Shown here: positions 1 through 9,836 of the stretch, piece by piece
Layout of the letters: each line of letters begins with the position of its first letter
Numbering within the stretch: position 1 is the stretch's first letter
Assembly: GCA_001970955.1 (NCBI GenBank)
Contig: MPUH01000554.1
Span: 1 to 46,289, forward strand
From: Stentor coeruleus
Lineage: Eukaryota; Ciliophora; Heterotrichea; Heterotrichida; Stentoridae
Direction of reading: 5' to 3'
Length of the DNA: 46,289 bases
Notes under the pieces: generated by a model
The model's database searches: none
Told to the model about the DNA's origin: nothing
What the model saw: the letters and a program-made list of their open reading frames with translations, nothing else
Program-made: the position numbers and the translations under genes

Positions 1-550
1 AACTAACTATATTTTTTTCTTTGGGATAATGAAAAGCTTTTCAGTGACGCTTTACATATTTTAATTAAAAAATATATTAATTATATAAAATCCACAAAAT
101 AATCAAAAATAAAATCCTTACCAATCAGGACAAAAGCGCCTTTAAAGCCCAAAAACATAAAAATTCTAAAAAACCCCTCTCAAAGCCAGCTTTTCCATAT
201 CTTCCTTCCCCACCATAAAACCAAAAAATAACTCCTCATCCTTAAAACCATACAATTTTCTGTATTATTCAATCATTACTACCTTCCCCTTACTAACCAT
301 TACCCAAACCCCAAACCTTTCCATCAAAATCATAATCATAACCAAACCCAATCCATATAAAAACCTTTAAAAACTATAAAAACACTCATCTAAATAATAA
401 AACATAAAAACCTATTCTTAAACATAAAAAAAGCAAAATCTCACAAAACCTACTCTTTTCCTTCTAATCCTTATCATATCTTTCAATATCCGAAATTTTT
501 CATTTTAAACTTATAACTTCCTATAATATCAATAAATCCATACAAATAAT
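1..550. other. Left-edge intergenic region
   Basis: No gene is seen here. The first ~60 bases are T/G-leaning. From about base 60 to the start codon at 551 the + strand is A/C-rich and very poor in G, the composition found to the left of most genes in this window. The region probably contains the promoter and short 5' leader of the adaptor gene. I see no convincing discrete promoter motif, RNA gene or repeat. Confidence 0.6.
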
Positions 551-3053
551 ATGAATCCAAAACCAGGCGATTTAGTAATCCAAGCGACCAAATCAGATCA
601 AACATATGCAGAAGTTTTACCTCATATAAAAACCTTAGTAAAAACTGCTGATATGAAAATCTGCAAGCCAGTGATCTCAGAAATAAAGAAACTAATCAAA
701 GACCGTAAATGTACTCCAATGCAAAAACTCCTTGCTCTTAATCTTTTTCAAGAATGTATGATGCTTAAAAACATCCACTTTCTTACATTTGCCCAATCGA
801 AAATCCTCGATCGTCTGTCTATTCTTGCTCAAAAAAAAAAAGAAGATGTCTTTAGAGACTCTAATAAAACCCAAGACAACCTTTTAGCATCCCAGGCATT
901 TATCCAAAATTTATTAACTTATATACAAATCTGGGCACAACAATATGGAAGAGGAGCATCTGGTGAGCCAACACCTTATTCTCAAATGTATGCCCAGCTT
1001 TCTAGCAAAGTAAAATTCCCACAAGCGAATCCAGCACCGTTGGGCACAACAATATGGAAGAGGAACATCTGGTGAGCCAACAGCTTATTCTCAAATGTAT
1101 GCCCAGCTTTCTAGCAAAGTAAAATTCCCACAAGCGAATCCAGCACCAGTCAAACCTATAGAAAAAAAACGTGAACCTCCACAACAGTATCATTCAGTCA
1201 AACCTATAGAAAAAAAACGTGAACCTCCACAACAGTATCATCAACCTGAACCAAAAAGAGCAAGTATTAGAGTTTCAAGAACTGATAAAGAAACTTTAGA
1301 ATACCTTGAAAATCTATTAGCGATCATTGAAGAGATAGTAAACCCACATGGAGATGAGACTGGAAAAGAACTTATCGCTAATATGATGCAAATAAAACCA
1401 ACATTAGAAATGCTCTTAAATTCTTCTATATCAAATGATGATTTCGCTCAAACAGAAAAACTTTTAGCATTGAATGATCGAGTACAGAAAATTGTTGATA
1501 TAAAGCCCCAATCTCGAGAAGAGCGAAAAACTGTTCATATAACTTTAGACTCACAAGCTAAAACTCAAGAAAAAAGAGGATCTTTACATATTGAAGAAGA
1601 AAAGCTAAAATCTTCAACAATGCCAGTGCGTAACGAAATAAAACCTCAAGTCGAAGTAAAAATTCCATCTAATGAACCTATTAAAGAAGAGTCTAAACGT
1701 CATGCAACACCTCCTAAAGCATCTGTGAATATTTTTGATAACATTCTTGATTTAGACTTTGAACCTATTACAAGTCCCCCATCTAAAACTCAATTTAGTA
1801 CTTATCATCCTTCAAACCCACCTTTTTTCGCTTCACCAGGTCCAGATCCATTTGATTTTTCATCAGGTTTTTCCCAGCCTAATCCTCCTGTTATACCAAA
1901 TCCCCCTATATCAAGTCCTGTACCTAATTTAACTATGTCAACAAATATTCCATTACAAAACAATATCCCAACACCTAACCTTTATATGTCAGGATCATAT
2001 AACAATATCCAATCATCAAATCTTTCTAATAATTTATCTGAAGATACAAAAATCATAACAGATTTAAAAGCTGAAATTGCGAGTTTACAAAAATCTGATA
2101 TCGAAAAAAATGAAATCATAGAAAATCTTAATAAAACAATCCTAGCCCTAAAAGCTAAATGTGAATCTCTTGAATCTGTGGTTATTAAAACAAAAGAAAT
2201 CCTTACAGCTAAAGAGCAAGAATGTCAAGAATATCATATATTAAAAGATCAAAAACCTGTTGAGGAAAGTGATGATTTTTTTGGAGAAATACTATGTTCG
2301 CCAAGAATTGGTGGTTTTGAACAAGCTATTATACCTCAAGAAATTCATGCTGATAATAATGATATTTTTAGGTATATTTGTTCTGAAAGTTTGACTGTAG
2401 TTCATGATTGTGAATTGTTTCAATTAGGTGTTCAGTTATCTAATGAGGATGATGAAGTGAAAATGTCGTTTTATTTAGGGAATAAATCAGTTGAAGCATT
2501 AGAGAATATTAAAGTTAGTATTGAGAGTACTTCAGCTTTTGACATAGTGATTTTAGAAAGTCTTACTAGTGAAATCCAACCTAATAGCCAAGGAGAATTT
2601 GATGTTTCATGCAGAATGAAGTCATTTTCTTCAGTATATCCTAGGATGTCAGTAAAACTTATCAGCAGCAACAAAGCTTTTTCTTACTCACTGAAAATCC
2701 CGTTATCAATAGGCAAATACGCTAGTCCTATTTCCCTAACCCCATCATCTATATGGAAAGAATGGGATGATATGATGTTTGCAGGTGAAAACACAGCTTG
2801 CAAATGCACAATTGCTCGTAAGTATCTTCCTGGAATACTAAAATTCTCTGATAACATCCTAATTCTCAAAGAATCTGATGAGAAAAAAATTGGTAAAGAC
2901 AAGTCGATGGTTGTCGCTAAAATAGGGGGACTAGTAGTCTCAATGATTCATATCAAAAAAGTAGAAGGAATCTGTGAAATTGAAGTTAGAGCTAACGATC
3001 CTCAGCTTAGGAAAAATTTTATGATGCTTTTAGTTAGTCACATATCAGATTAA
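551..3053 (+). CDS. VHS-GAT-appendage clathrin adaptor (GGA/TOM1-like), frame broken by a duplication
   Basis: Likely a monomeric adaptor that sorts ubiquitinated or membrane cargo into clathrin vesicles at endosome, Golgi or plasma membrane. Two frames (551-1075 and 1095-3053) make one protein: a 109-bp near-exact duplication (932/1041) breaks the frame, and counting it once gives 797 aa. Domains are a VHS domain (~1-135, ending YIQIWAQQYG), a GAT-like helical region (~203-280), a proline-rich linker, a coiled coil (~450-520) and a C-terminal ear (~570-797). The linker holds a clathrin-box-like ILDLD (near 1745-1760) and a DPF motif (near 1842). The ear is long enough for both the beta-sandwich and platform lobes of an alpha-adaptin appendage; GGA proteins have only the sandwich. 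The TAA stop lies 9 nt before the next gene. VHS/GAT identity is fairly firm; the ear assignment is from pattern and length. Confidence 0.72.
932..1147 (+). repeat. 107-bp direct duplication (932-1038 and 1041-1147, period 109)
   Basis: The two copies differ at two visible positions (g/a in GAGGAGCATC versus GAGGAACATC, c/g in ACACC versus ACAGC). The period of 109 is not a multiple of three, so copy 1 leads the adaptor frame to a TGA at 1073-1075, while copy 2 continues exactly in the frame of the remaining protein. An unmerged allelic overlap in the assembly is the simplest explanation; a real recent duplication that inactivates the gene is the alternative. Confidence 0.85.
1148..1243 (+). 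repeat. In-frame 48-bp tandem repeat
   Basis: Two copies of a 48-bp unit (1148-1195 and 1196-1243) encode VKPIEKKREPPQQYHS and VKPIEKKREPPQQYHQ in the adaptor linker. The period is a multiple of three and keeps the frame, so unlike the neighbouring 109-bp duplication this may be a real coding minisatellite. It lies directly against that duplication, so it could also belong to the same misassembly. Confidence 0.8.
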
Positions 3054-3062
3054 ATAATAGAT

Positions 3063-5072
3063 ATGTTTAGTATAAGTGATGATACCAAATTGAAAGTTCT
3101 GAAAATGCTAGGAATTGATGATGAGTCGATTAGACAACAAGTCTTAGATAAGTCTGAAATTCCTACTGATCCTTATGAGGAGTTTAAAATTTTGATTCTG
3201 ACAAGAGGAATTATTGACAAGTTTTCTAGTAAAAATCAAACTATTTCTAAGAAGCGGTTTGGGAATATAAAGCCGAAATATCCACTTTTTGATAAGGTTA
3301 GGGTTATATCTGAACAGCCTCCTTCAAAACTCTTTGAACAAGAGCAAGTTTTTCAAGGAAATCAATACCTTGTCACATTACATAAAGCTTGTCATCAGGA
3401 ACAGATAAAATTGACCATTCCTGAGTCTATATTATTAGGAGCAGCACTTGATTTACCTATTAAATTATGGACTGATTCTAATGGTTTTGTATGTAGCAAA
3501 ACTTTTCGTATGCTAGAATTAAAATCTGAATTGCAAAATTTTAAGCAAAATTGGAATTATGATATACCGATGTATTTAATGAGATATGAGCATTATAGTT
3601 CTAATAAAACTCTTTATCAATCTTTTGTTTTTAAATGCGATGAAGTTGAAGAAATAATACAAAAATATCATGAAAGTTCTTATATCAAAGGGATTGTTCT
3701 TATTGCTCAGTTTGTTAAAAGTAAAGGGAGTCAGCCTAGTAAAACCCGAGCCCATTTTACAAAAGATAGTCTTAGGGTTTTTCTTTTGAATAACACTGAA
3801 CCTAAAGCTTTTGAGAAAAAACTTGAAAGGATAAAAGTTACGAATTTTATACCAACACAGTTGCTTAATTCTCTTATTTTTTCTAAAACCGAACTTGATG
3901 TTTTTGAGAGAAATTTCAGATGTAAATTGGTATTTCCAATAAAATCTTCATCAAGTTATTTTTTAAAAGATGATTACGAGATAGACTTTGGAAGATTTTC
4001 TTATAATGTTTTTAATCAACTCCAGTATTTAGTTAATCTCGCTTGTAGAAATGACAAATACTTAAAACACTTAAACCAACTCACACAGTTTTCTCGCTAC
4101 CTTACCCTAAAACTAAACAAAATCGAAAAATCCTTCGAGTTCTACTCAAAGGCCAAACAAACCGATAAAAGTTCAGTTTCTGAACGTAAACTTTGGGAAC
4201 GTGGACATATGGTTAAAGCTACAGAACTCTCAAAAATCTACGAAGTTTCTAACCTTCACAAACAAGAATCCTATTTGCAAATTCATAATGAAATCCTCAA
4301 ATCTCTTCGTCATTATATCCCTCATTCTAAACAAGTTCAAGAATGTGTTATAGACTTTATCGAAGCAAAAAACTTCACTTTCTTTACAAAACTCCTTCAC
4401 ATAAGGTTTGAAGATAGAAAAATTGTCACTTTACCAAGTATCAGCAGTACAAAACACATATCATTATTTAGTGCAACTGAAGGCTCAGGGTATATAAAAG
4501 GTAAAATCAATCGACAACTTTTATGTTGTGGGGACTATTGCAGTTTATTAAAAAAAAATGACTTTGAGACTAGAGAAAAAATTGAGTTTCTTATGAAACA
4601 CCATCTAGAATTCGCAGGGACTTTATTTGAACTTATGAAACTTCAGGATATTCTCAACATAGACACTGTGCATCATTTGCTTGATAGGGCAAAAAGGCCA
4701 GTAACCCCAATAACTAATATGATGCAATATAAAGTTTTACGTAAAATAATACTAGAAGATCGATATGACAATTACTCTTTAAGATCATTAATACTAAATT
4801 TACCTCATGAACTTATCCGTGACCTAAATATAATTTTACAAGAAAATACCTCAATGACCGAAATTAGTATCCCTATGAACAACAGTTCTCAAATAAACAA
4901 TGGGATTAATAAAAAACTTCATTGGGAATTCGAACTTGTCCCTGTATGCGACAAATGTTATAAAATATACAGCAAAAGAATCCATGACAAAAAAGACTCT
5001 TCGCTTATCAAAAAACTGAAAATCCCTAGGTCTAGGAAAAAACCTAACTCAATGTCTATGTTAATTGAATAA
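3063..5072 (+). CDS. Hypothetical protein, 669 aa, C-terminal Cys pair
   Basis: I do not recognise this protein and assign no function. It is largely soluble and basic, with no signal peptide or membrane segment. The N-terminal ~110 residues are acidic/charged; helical charged stretches lie around 310-420; near the C-terminus PVCDKCYKIYSKR carries a CxxC pair that could be half of a metal site or knuckle, followed by a strongly basic tail. The ATG at 3063 is preceded by only 9 nt of spacer after the adaptor stop, and both frames are in the same phase, so the two reading frames are separated by one TAA plus three codons. This gene must therefore start from within the adaptor's 3' end, share its transcript, or be reached by readthrough. 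The sense strand flips from G/T-rich to A/C-rich near 4030. Confidence 0.75.
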   Translation: MFSISDDTKLKVLKMLGIDDESIRQQVLDKSEIPTDPYEEFKILILTRGIIDKFSSKNQTISKKRFGNIKPKYPLFDKVRVISEQPPSKLFEQEQVFQGNQYLVTLHKACHQEQIKLTIPESILLGAALDLPIKLWTDSNGFVCSKTFRMLELKSELQNFKQNWNYDIPMYLMRYEHYSSNKTLYQSFVFKCDEVEEIIQKYHESSYIKGIVLIAQFVKSKGSQPSKTRAHFTKDSLRVFLLNNTEPKAFEKKLERIKVTNFIPTQLLNSLIFSKTELDVFERNFRCKLVFPIKSSSSYFLKDDYEIDFGRFSYNVFNQLQYLVNLACRNDKYLKHLNQLTQFSRYLTLKLNKIEKSFEFYSKAKQTDKSSVSERKLWERGHMVKATELSKIYEVSNLHKQESYLQIHNEILKSLRHYIPHSKQVQECVIDFIEAKNFTFFTKLLHIRFEDRKIVTLPSISSTKHISLFSATEGSGYIKGKINRQLLCCGDYCSLLKKNDFETREKIEFLMKHHLEFAGTLFELMKLQDILNIDTVHHLLDRAKRPVTPITNMMQYKVLRKIILEDRYDNYSLRSLILNLPHELIRDLNIILQENTSMTEISIPMNNSSQINNGINKKLHWEFELVPVCDKCYKIYSKRIHDKKDSSLIKKLKIPRSRKKPNSMSMLIE

Positions 5073-5168
5073 ATCTTTATGTAATTTATAATAATTTCTG
5101 AAAACATCAAAAAATTTTTACCATAAAAAGTTCATTAATATTATCATCATAACTGCCGGATATAAATA

Positions 5169-6086
5169 ATGGTATCGATATCCCCTGCTCAGAATTTAGC
5201 CACTGAAGATCATCTAAGAAAAATGCTATCTAAAACAGGAGGTCCTTCTTATGAAAGCGGTCAGAAATACCTACCAAAAAACAACCACTCACCTTTCGGC
5301 GATTTCCCAAGCAAAGACTTTGTCATCCCAACTAGGAAAATCCAAACAGAATTCAAAATGGACCCGGCACATGAAAACTCATATGCGGCAAATGCTCCGA
5401 ATATGTTTGTGAAAAAAGGTAATGGCTCAGGAGGGAAAACATCATCTTTGAATAAAGGTAATGATATACCTTTAGTAGCACCACCTAGAGCTGGGGCTTA
5501 TAATAAAAGAAATATACCTCCAAGTGAATTTAGAAGATTTTATGATAGAGGGGATATGCCAATTGCAGTAAGTCATGGTGGGACGAATAAAATTGTATGG
5601 AAAGTTGCTGTGGATCAGTTGGATTACCATCATTATTTGCCTATTTTCTTTGATGGGTTAAGAGAAAAAACTGACCCGTATAGATTTTTGGCTATACAAG
5701 GAGTTTTTGATATGTTAGAACATGGAGGAAATAAGGTTTTACCTGTGATACCTCAGTTGATTATTCCAGTTAAAACTGCTTTGAATACTAGAGACCCAGA
5801 TATAATTTGTGTCATATTAAAAATACTTCAGAAACTTGTGACGAGTGCTGACATGATTGGTGAAGCTCTTGTTCCGTATTATAGGCAAATTCTTCCTGTA
5901 TTTAACATTTTTAAACATAAAAATGCTAATTATGGTGATAAAATTGATTACTCTCAAAGAAAACACCAGAATATTGGAGAATTGATTCAAGAAACCCTAG
6001 AGCTTTTAGAGACTACTGGAGGTGAGGATGCTTTTATTAATATCAAGTACATGATACCCACTTATGAAAGTTGTGTTCTTAATTAG
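5169..6086 (+). CDS. PACRG: PACRG-like axonemal inner junction protein
   Basis: Parkin co-regulated gene product, 305 aa. The family forms, with FAP20, the inner junction that closes the B-tubule onto the A-tubule of ciliary doublets; it is also found at basal bodies. The conserved ARM/HEAT-like core begins near residue 115 with [13 protein letters not shown] and continues through [32 protein letters not shown] and [12 protein letters not shown] to the C-terminal [14 protein letters not shown], all strongly diagnostic. The first ~110 residues are low-conservation and Gly/Ser/Pro-rich, as in other PACRGs. The ATG at 5169 is the first in frame and follows GATATAAATA directly. The stop is TAG. 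No introns are seen. Confidence 0.95.
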   Translation: MVSISPAQNLATEDHLRKMLSKTGGPSYESGQKYLPKNNHSPFGDFPSKDFVIPTRKIQTEFKMDPAHENSYAANAPNMFVKKGNGSGGKTSSLNKGNDIPLVAPPRAGAYNKRNIPPSEFRRFYDRGDMPIAVSHGGTNKIVWKVAVDQLDYHHYLPIFFDGLREKTDPYRFLAIQGVFDMLEHGGNKVLPVIPQLIIPVKTALNTRDPDIICVILKILQKLVTSADMIGEALVPYYRQILPVFNIFKHKNANYGDKIDYSQRKHQNIGELIQETLELLETTGGEDAFINIKYMIPTYESCVLN

Positions 6087-6417
6087 ATAAAAGTAGCTAA
6101 TAGTATTTAGAATCATCATTTTATGGGTTTTTTATTATTCAACTAATCGTCATAATAATAGTTTATATATGTGAAAAGGATGATAGTAAAGTAGTTTGAT
6201 TTTGTTTAGAAAACTATAAATAATCCTTAATATTTTATTACAAAATATACTAAAAGCTACATCAAAACTCCGCCTAATAGCATAAAAAGCTGATTCCTCT
6301 TTTCTAATTACTATAAAAGCTATGATCTTCAACGACCTGATCTCCCAAGCATTTCTACCTACACATAACTTTTAAACTAAAATTACCATAATTCAATCCT
6401 AACTCTATAATCATCAT
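6087..6417. other. Intergenic spacer with composition flip
   Basis: A spacer of 331 bp between two + strand genes. The left half (after PACRG) is G/T-leaning, with runs such as ATGGGTTTTTTATT. From about 6230 the + strand becomes C/A-rich and G-poor up to the channel start. I find no RNA gene or other supported element. Confidence 0.5.
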
Positions 6418-8495
6418 ATGGCAAAATTTCAAATATCCCCTGAAACCTACACCCAGATAAATGCTAGTGCTAACACCACATCTCAAGTTTCTAAAATCCT
6501 ATTAGGAAAATATCGTATTTCTAACATCTACAAGAACAAAAAACCCACTATTCCTTCACAAAACCCAGGAAGTCCAAGATTTGCATTATTATGTAAATTT
6601 GACAACACAACTGTTGTAACCTTACCTTATTAGGAAAATATCGAATTTCTAATAACAACAAAATCAAGCAAAAACCCACTATTCCTTCACAAAACCCAGG
6701 AAGTCCAAGATTTACATTATTATGTAAATTTGACAACACAACTGTTGTAATCCTACCTTGGTATGACAAATATATAATTTCTAATAACAACAAAATCAAG
6801 CATATATGGGATATTCTTATGGAACTTATATTAGCATATAATCTTATAACAACACTTTATTTTTTAGCATATAGAAAGCCAAGTGTTGATGTTATGAATA
6901 TTGATGTTTTATGTTGGTGTTTTTTTGTTATAGATATATTTGTGACTATGATAACAGAGTATATTAATAGAAGAGAAATTCCTATAAGAAATTTTAAAAA
7001 GATTATAAAACACTATGGCAAAAAATGGCTTTTTGTTGATGTTGTTAGTGTTATACCATTAAGAGCTGGAGGGTATTATGAAGCTGAGTATTTGTTGAGA
7101 ATGTTTAGGCTTTTGAAACTACCTTCGATTATTGATTTTTCTGATGGAGTTGGACTTGGGTATATTTTAACGTATTTTAATTATGGGAAATGTAATAGGT
7201 ATGGAAGACCAAGGTATGGATTTTTGTTTAAAATACTAGCGTTTATTGTTAAGTTGAGTGGATCAGTGGTTTTTATTGTGTATTTTCTTGGGTGTTTTTG
7301 GTTTTGGTTTCAAAGAAAAGTACATAGAGGAAAGTTTAGTTCTGGGGAAATGGGTGATAATAATGATTTTGAAGAATATTATGGATTAGAGAGTTTTGAA
7401 TATAAAGATGCTGCTTTAAGGAGTAGTTATTTTATGTTGACTACTATTGCTACAATTGGATACGGAGATTATTTACCTCATAATGTTTATGAAATGTCTT
7501 TTCTTATTATAGTCATGCTTTTTGGAGTTACTTTATTTGCGTTTATCTCAGGAAGTGTGAATAGTGCTGTATCTTTTTACTCTGAGCTTACATCCGGTGA
7601 AGACTATCTTGGTAAATTAAACATATGGTTGAATTCAATAGAACATGTTCAAGGGTCAATACCTAAACATTTGAGAAAAAAAATTATAGAGCATTTTAAA
7701 TACTATTTCATAAAAGACCGACTGAAATCATTAGCTAAAAACTACTGGGAAGCTAAATCCCCAGAAGATCTTATAAGACAATCCCAGCCATATATAAAAA
7801 ACCTAAGCGAAGAAGCTTACTTCAATATCCTCAGTCATCTTTATAGTGATATACAGTTTATATTTAGAAACTACACTTTAAATTCAGATTTCTTTTATGC
7901 GATAATCCCACATTTCCAACCAAGATTATTCCTTAGTTCTCAATGTATTATTGGAGAATTTGAAGATTTTGATGAGGTTTGTTTTATAACTAGAGGTCAA
8001 GTTTCTATAGGTAAAACTATAAAAGAAATGTTTACTGTATATCTAATTTTACATACTGGTGAAGTTATAGGAGATTTCAATATTTTGACTAAAAAAATCA
8101 ATATTTATAAATATGTAGCTGAAACTCTTACTGATATTCTTGCTGTACCCAGTTCAGTTTTTATATCAATTCTTAAGAACTTTTTTAGTAAAACTCGATC
8201 AAGCATCCTTGGTAACGCAGGGAAAAGGGAAAATAAACTGAAAAAAATTGACGTGTCAACACGGAAACTTAACCAAAATCCAATTATTCCTAATATCAAA
8301 CATATTTTAAATCCTTTAATAAAAATCAAGAATGAAGCTACTGATGATAATATAAATTTACATGTTCTTGATACTATTGGACAATCTGAGAAACTTAGAA
8401 AAATGCTCAATGGTTTAGGTCAGTCTATAGAGAGTATGCGAAAGATACATAAAACTAAATTTCATGAACCTGAGATAATAGATTTGGATTTATAG
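6418..8495 (+). CDS. Voltage-gated-like K+ channel with C-terminal cyclic-nucleotide-binding fold; 5' end duplicated in assembly
   Basis: A six-transmembrane K+ channel of the EAG/HCN/CNG superfamily in plasma or ciliary membrane. The frame is broken near 6633 by a 128-bp duplication; the main frame continues upstream of its first ATG (6819) through copy 2, reading ILPWYDKYIISNNNKIKHIWD, typical of the lead-in to S1 in ciliate channels. Counting the duplication once gives 649 aa from the ATG at 6418. S1-S3 follow; S4 is weakly charged (LLRMFRLLKLPS); the pore has TTIATIGYGDY (near 7440-7472), the K+-selective filter. After S6 come a C-linker and a CNBD. The CNBD phosphate cassette (GEVIGDFNILTKK) has Asp for the usual Glu and lacks the Arg, so cyclic-nucleotide binding is doubtful. 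It ends with TAG. Confidence 0.85.
6501..6801 (+). repeat. 128-bp direct duplication plus a third partial copy
   Basis: The unit starting ATTAGGAAAATATCG at 6501 recurs at 6629 (period 128, not a multiple of three) with several substitutions. A third, partial version of the unit's start (TATAATTTCTAATAACAACA) occurs at about 6771-6790. The first pair shifts the channel reading frame. The larger divergence than in the other duplications, and the third partial copy, leave open a real minisatellite-like expansion, but a frame-breaking repeat inside a good channel gene favours allelic contig ends joined in tandem. Confidence 0.8.
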
Positions 8496-9003
8496 TTTGA
8501 TATTAAAATTATAGTCATTTTATTAATTAGGTTTTTGTTTACAAATCGAAATTGATGTTTATGCATTTATATTTAAAATATCAGAAATAGCAAAATTAGA
8601 AAGTTAGTTTTAGTTATAATATATTTTAATAAGTTATATATGATTATTTTATTAGAGTCATTTGCGAAGAATGATTTTAATTTAAAAAGGCAATTAGAAT
8701 AAGGTGAATTTTTATTACAAGATAATTATATGTTTACCATGATATTTTTGGCCATTTATTAATTATATTGGATGATTTAGTATTAAAACAAGTCGCAATT
8801 TGCCTATAAAATGAATTGACAATAGAAAACCATTAGCAAAAAATGTTACACATTATATAAAAATATCAAAATAAAAGTGTTTTTATTCCATAATTATTAT
8901 AATATTTAACATCAATTCTATGATTATTTGCATCATAGACTTGAAAAAGATACTTTAAACATAGATAAAAAATAATAAAATTTCCCAATAATTATTCCGA
9001 ATA
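8496..9003. other. AT-rich intergenic region
   Basis: 508 bp without a gene. The left part is G/T/A-rich; from about 8810 the + strand turns A/C-rich towards the next start codon. No RNA gene, repeat or conserved motif is evident. Confidence 0.5.
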
Positions 9004-9786
9004 ATGGAAAGAAGGTCGACTAATCTTCATAGAGCTCCAATAACAAGCCAGCAAGAAAGTGAAATCAAAAATAGTCAAAATACAGTAAAAAGCGAAATTC
9101 TCTACTTAAAACTAAATGAATGTGTGCAAAAATTCTACATAAGCATCCTTGCTGAATCAGCCAAGCAAATAAAATTAATTAAACAAAACGCTGAATCTAC
9201 AATAAAAAACATATTATCCTTAAAAGCATTAATAAACCGAGAATACACTACAAAAACCCTTGCAATAACAACAATCTGGAAAGTTAAAGCTTTAGTTAAG
9301 CAAGAAATAGAATCATCATTTTCTAAAGAATTCGAGTTATTTTGGTCATTTTTAGATATATTAATCTCAGAGTTACCTAATAACACCCAAGTAAATCTAG
9401 AAAGACCTCAAAATATCCATATTCAAATCCCTCAAGTTACCCCTATGCAAGTTCCTCAAGTTTTCAATAAACAAAGACCGATACATCCAACAAATACATC
9501 ATCAAACTCATTTTCTATAAAAAAATATAATGGTACCCAATTTCCCCCATTGCCTATAGGTTTAGGTACTGAATGGGGAACATTAAATAAGCAAAAAATG
9601 TATAAAGTACTACCTCAATGGATACAAGAACAAATAGAACAAGGGATAAAAGGAAATATTAAGGAAATTACAATTTATCAAAGTGATAAACCAGTGAGTA
9701 TAGCTGATGTAGAAAAAATGCAATATTATTATTCGAGTCCTGAAGGGAAAAAATCAGGGCAAGGGATGCCTTTAATTAGAAGATAA
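9004..9786 (+). CDS. Hypothetical protein, 260 aa
   Basis: Not recognised. Residues ~1-125 are charged and predicted helical (two or three helices around KFYISILAESAKQIKLIKQN and TTIWKVKALVKQEI), then a Pro/Gln-rich linker with short repeats (QIPQVTPMQVPQV), then a more ordered C-terminal part with GLGTEWGTLNKQKMYKVLPQ and a Gly/Lys/Ser-rich end. There is no signal peptide or membrane segment. Coding status is supported by one uninterrupted frame with normal codon use, an A-rich start context (CCGAATAATGG) and a composition flip just upstream. It converges on the next gene with a 50-nt gap. Confidence 0.65.
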   Translation: MERRSTNLHRAPITSQQESEIKNSQNTVKSEILYLKLNECVQKFYISILAESAKQIKLIKQNAESTIKNILSLKALINREYTTKTLAITTIWKVKALVKQEIESSFSKEFELFWSFLDILISELPNNTQVNLERPQNIHIQIPQVTPMQVPQVFNKQRPIHPTNTSSNSFSIKKYNGTQFPPLPIGLGTEWGTLNKQKMYKVLPQWIQEQIEQGIKGNIKEITIYQSDKPVSIADVEKMQYYYSSPEGKKSGQGMPLIRR

Positions 9787-9836
9787 AATTAGTAAAATAA
9801 GTTATTTATTTTAATAATTATCGCTATATTAAGATT

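Noticed and set aside
3030-3065. A short intron fusing the VHS adaptor to the next gene.
   Set aside because: The only GT-AG candidate of suitable length (16 nt, GTTAGTCACATATCAG) leads to ATT AAA TAA, so it does not join the frames.
6150-6332. A small minus-strand frame in the PACRG-channel spacer.
   Set aside because: Low-complexity Ile/Phe/Lys-rich, as expected from AT-rich non-coding DNA; no start context or homology.
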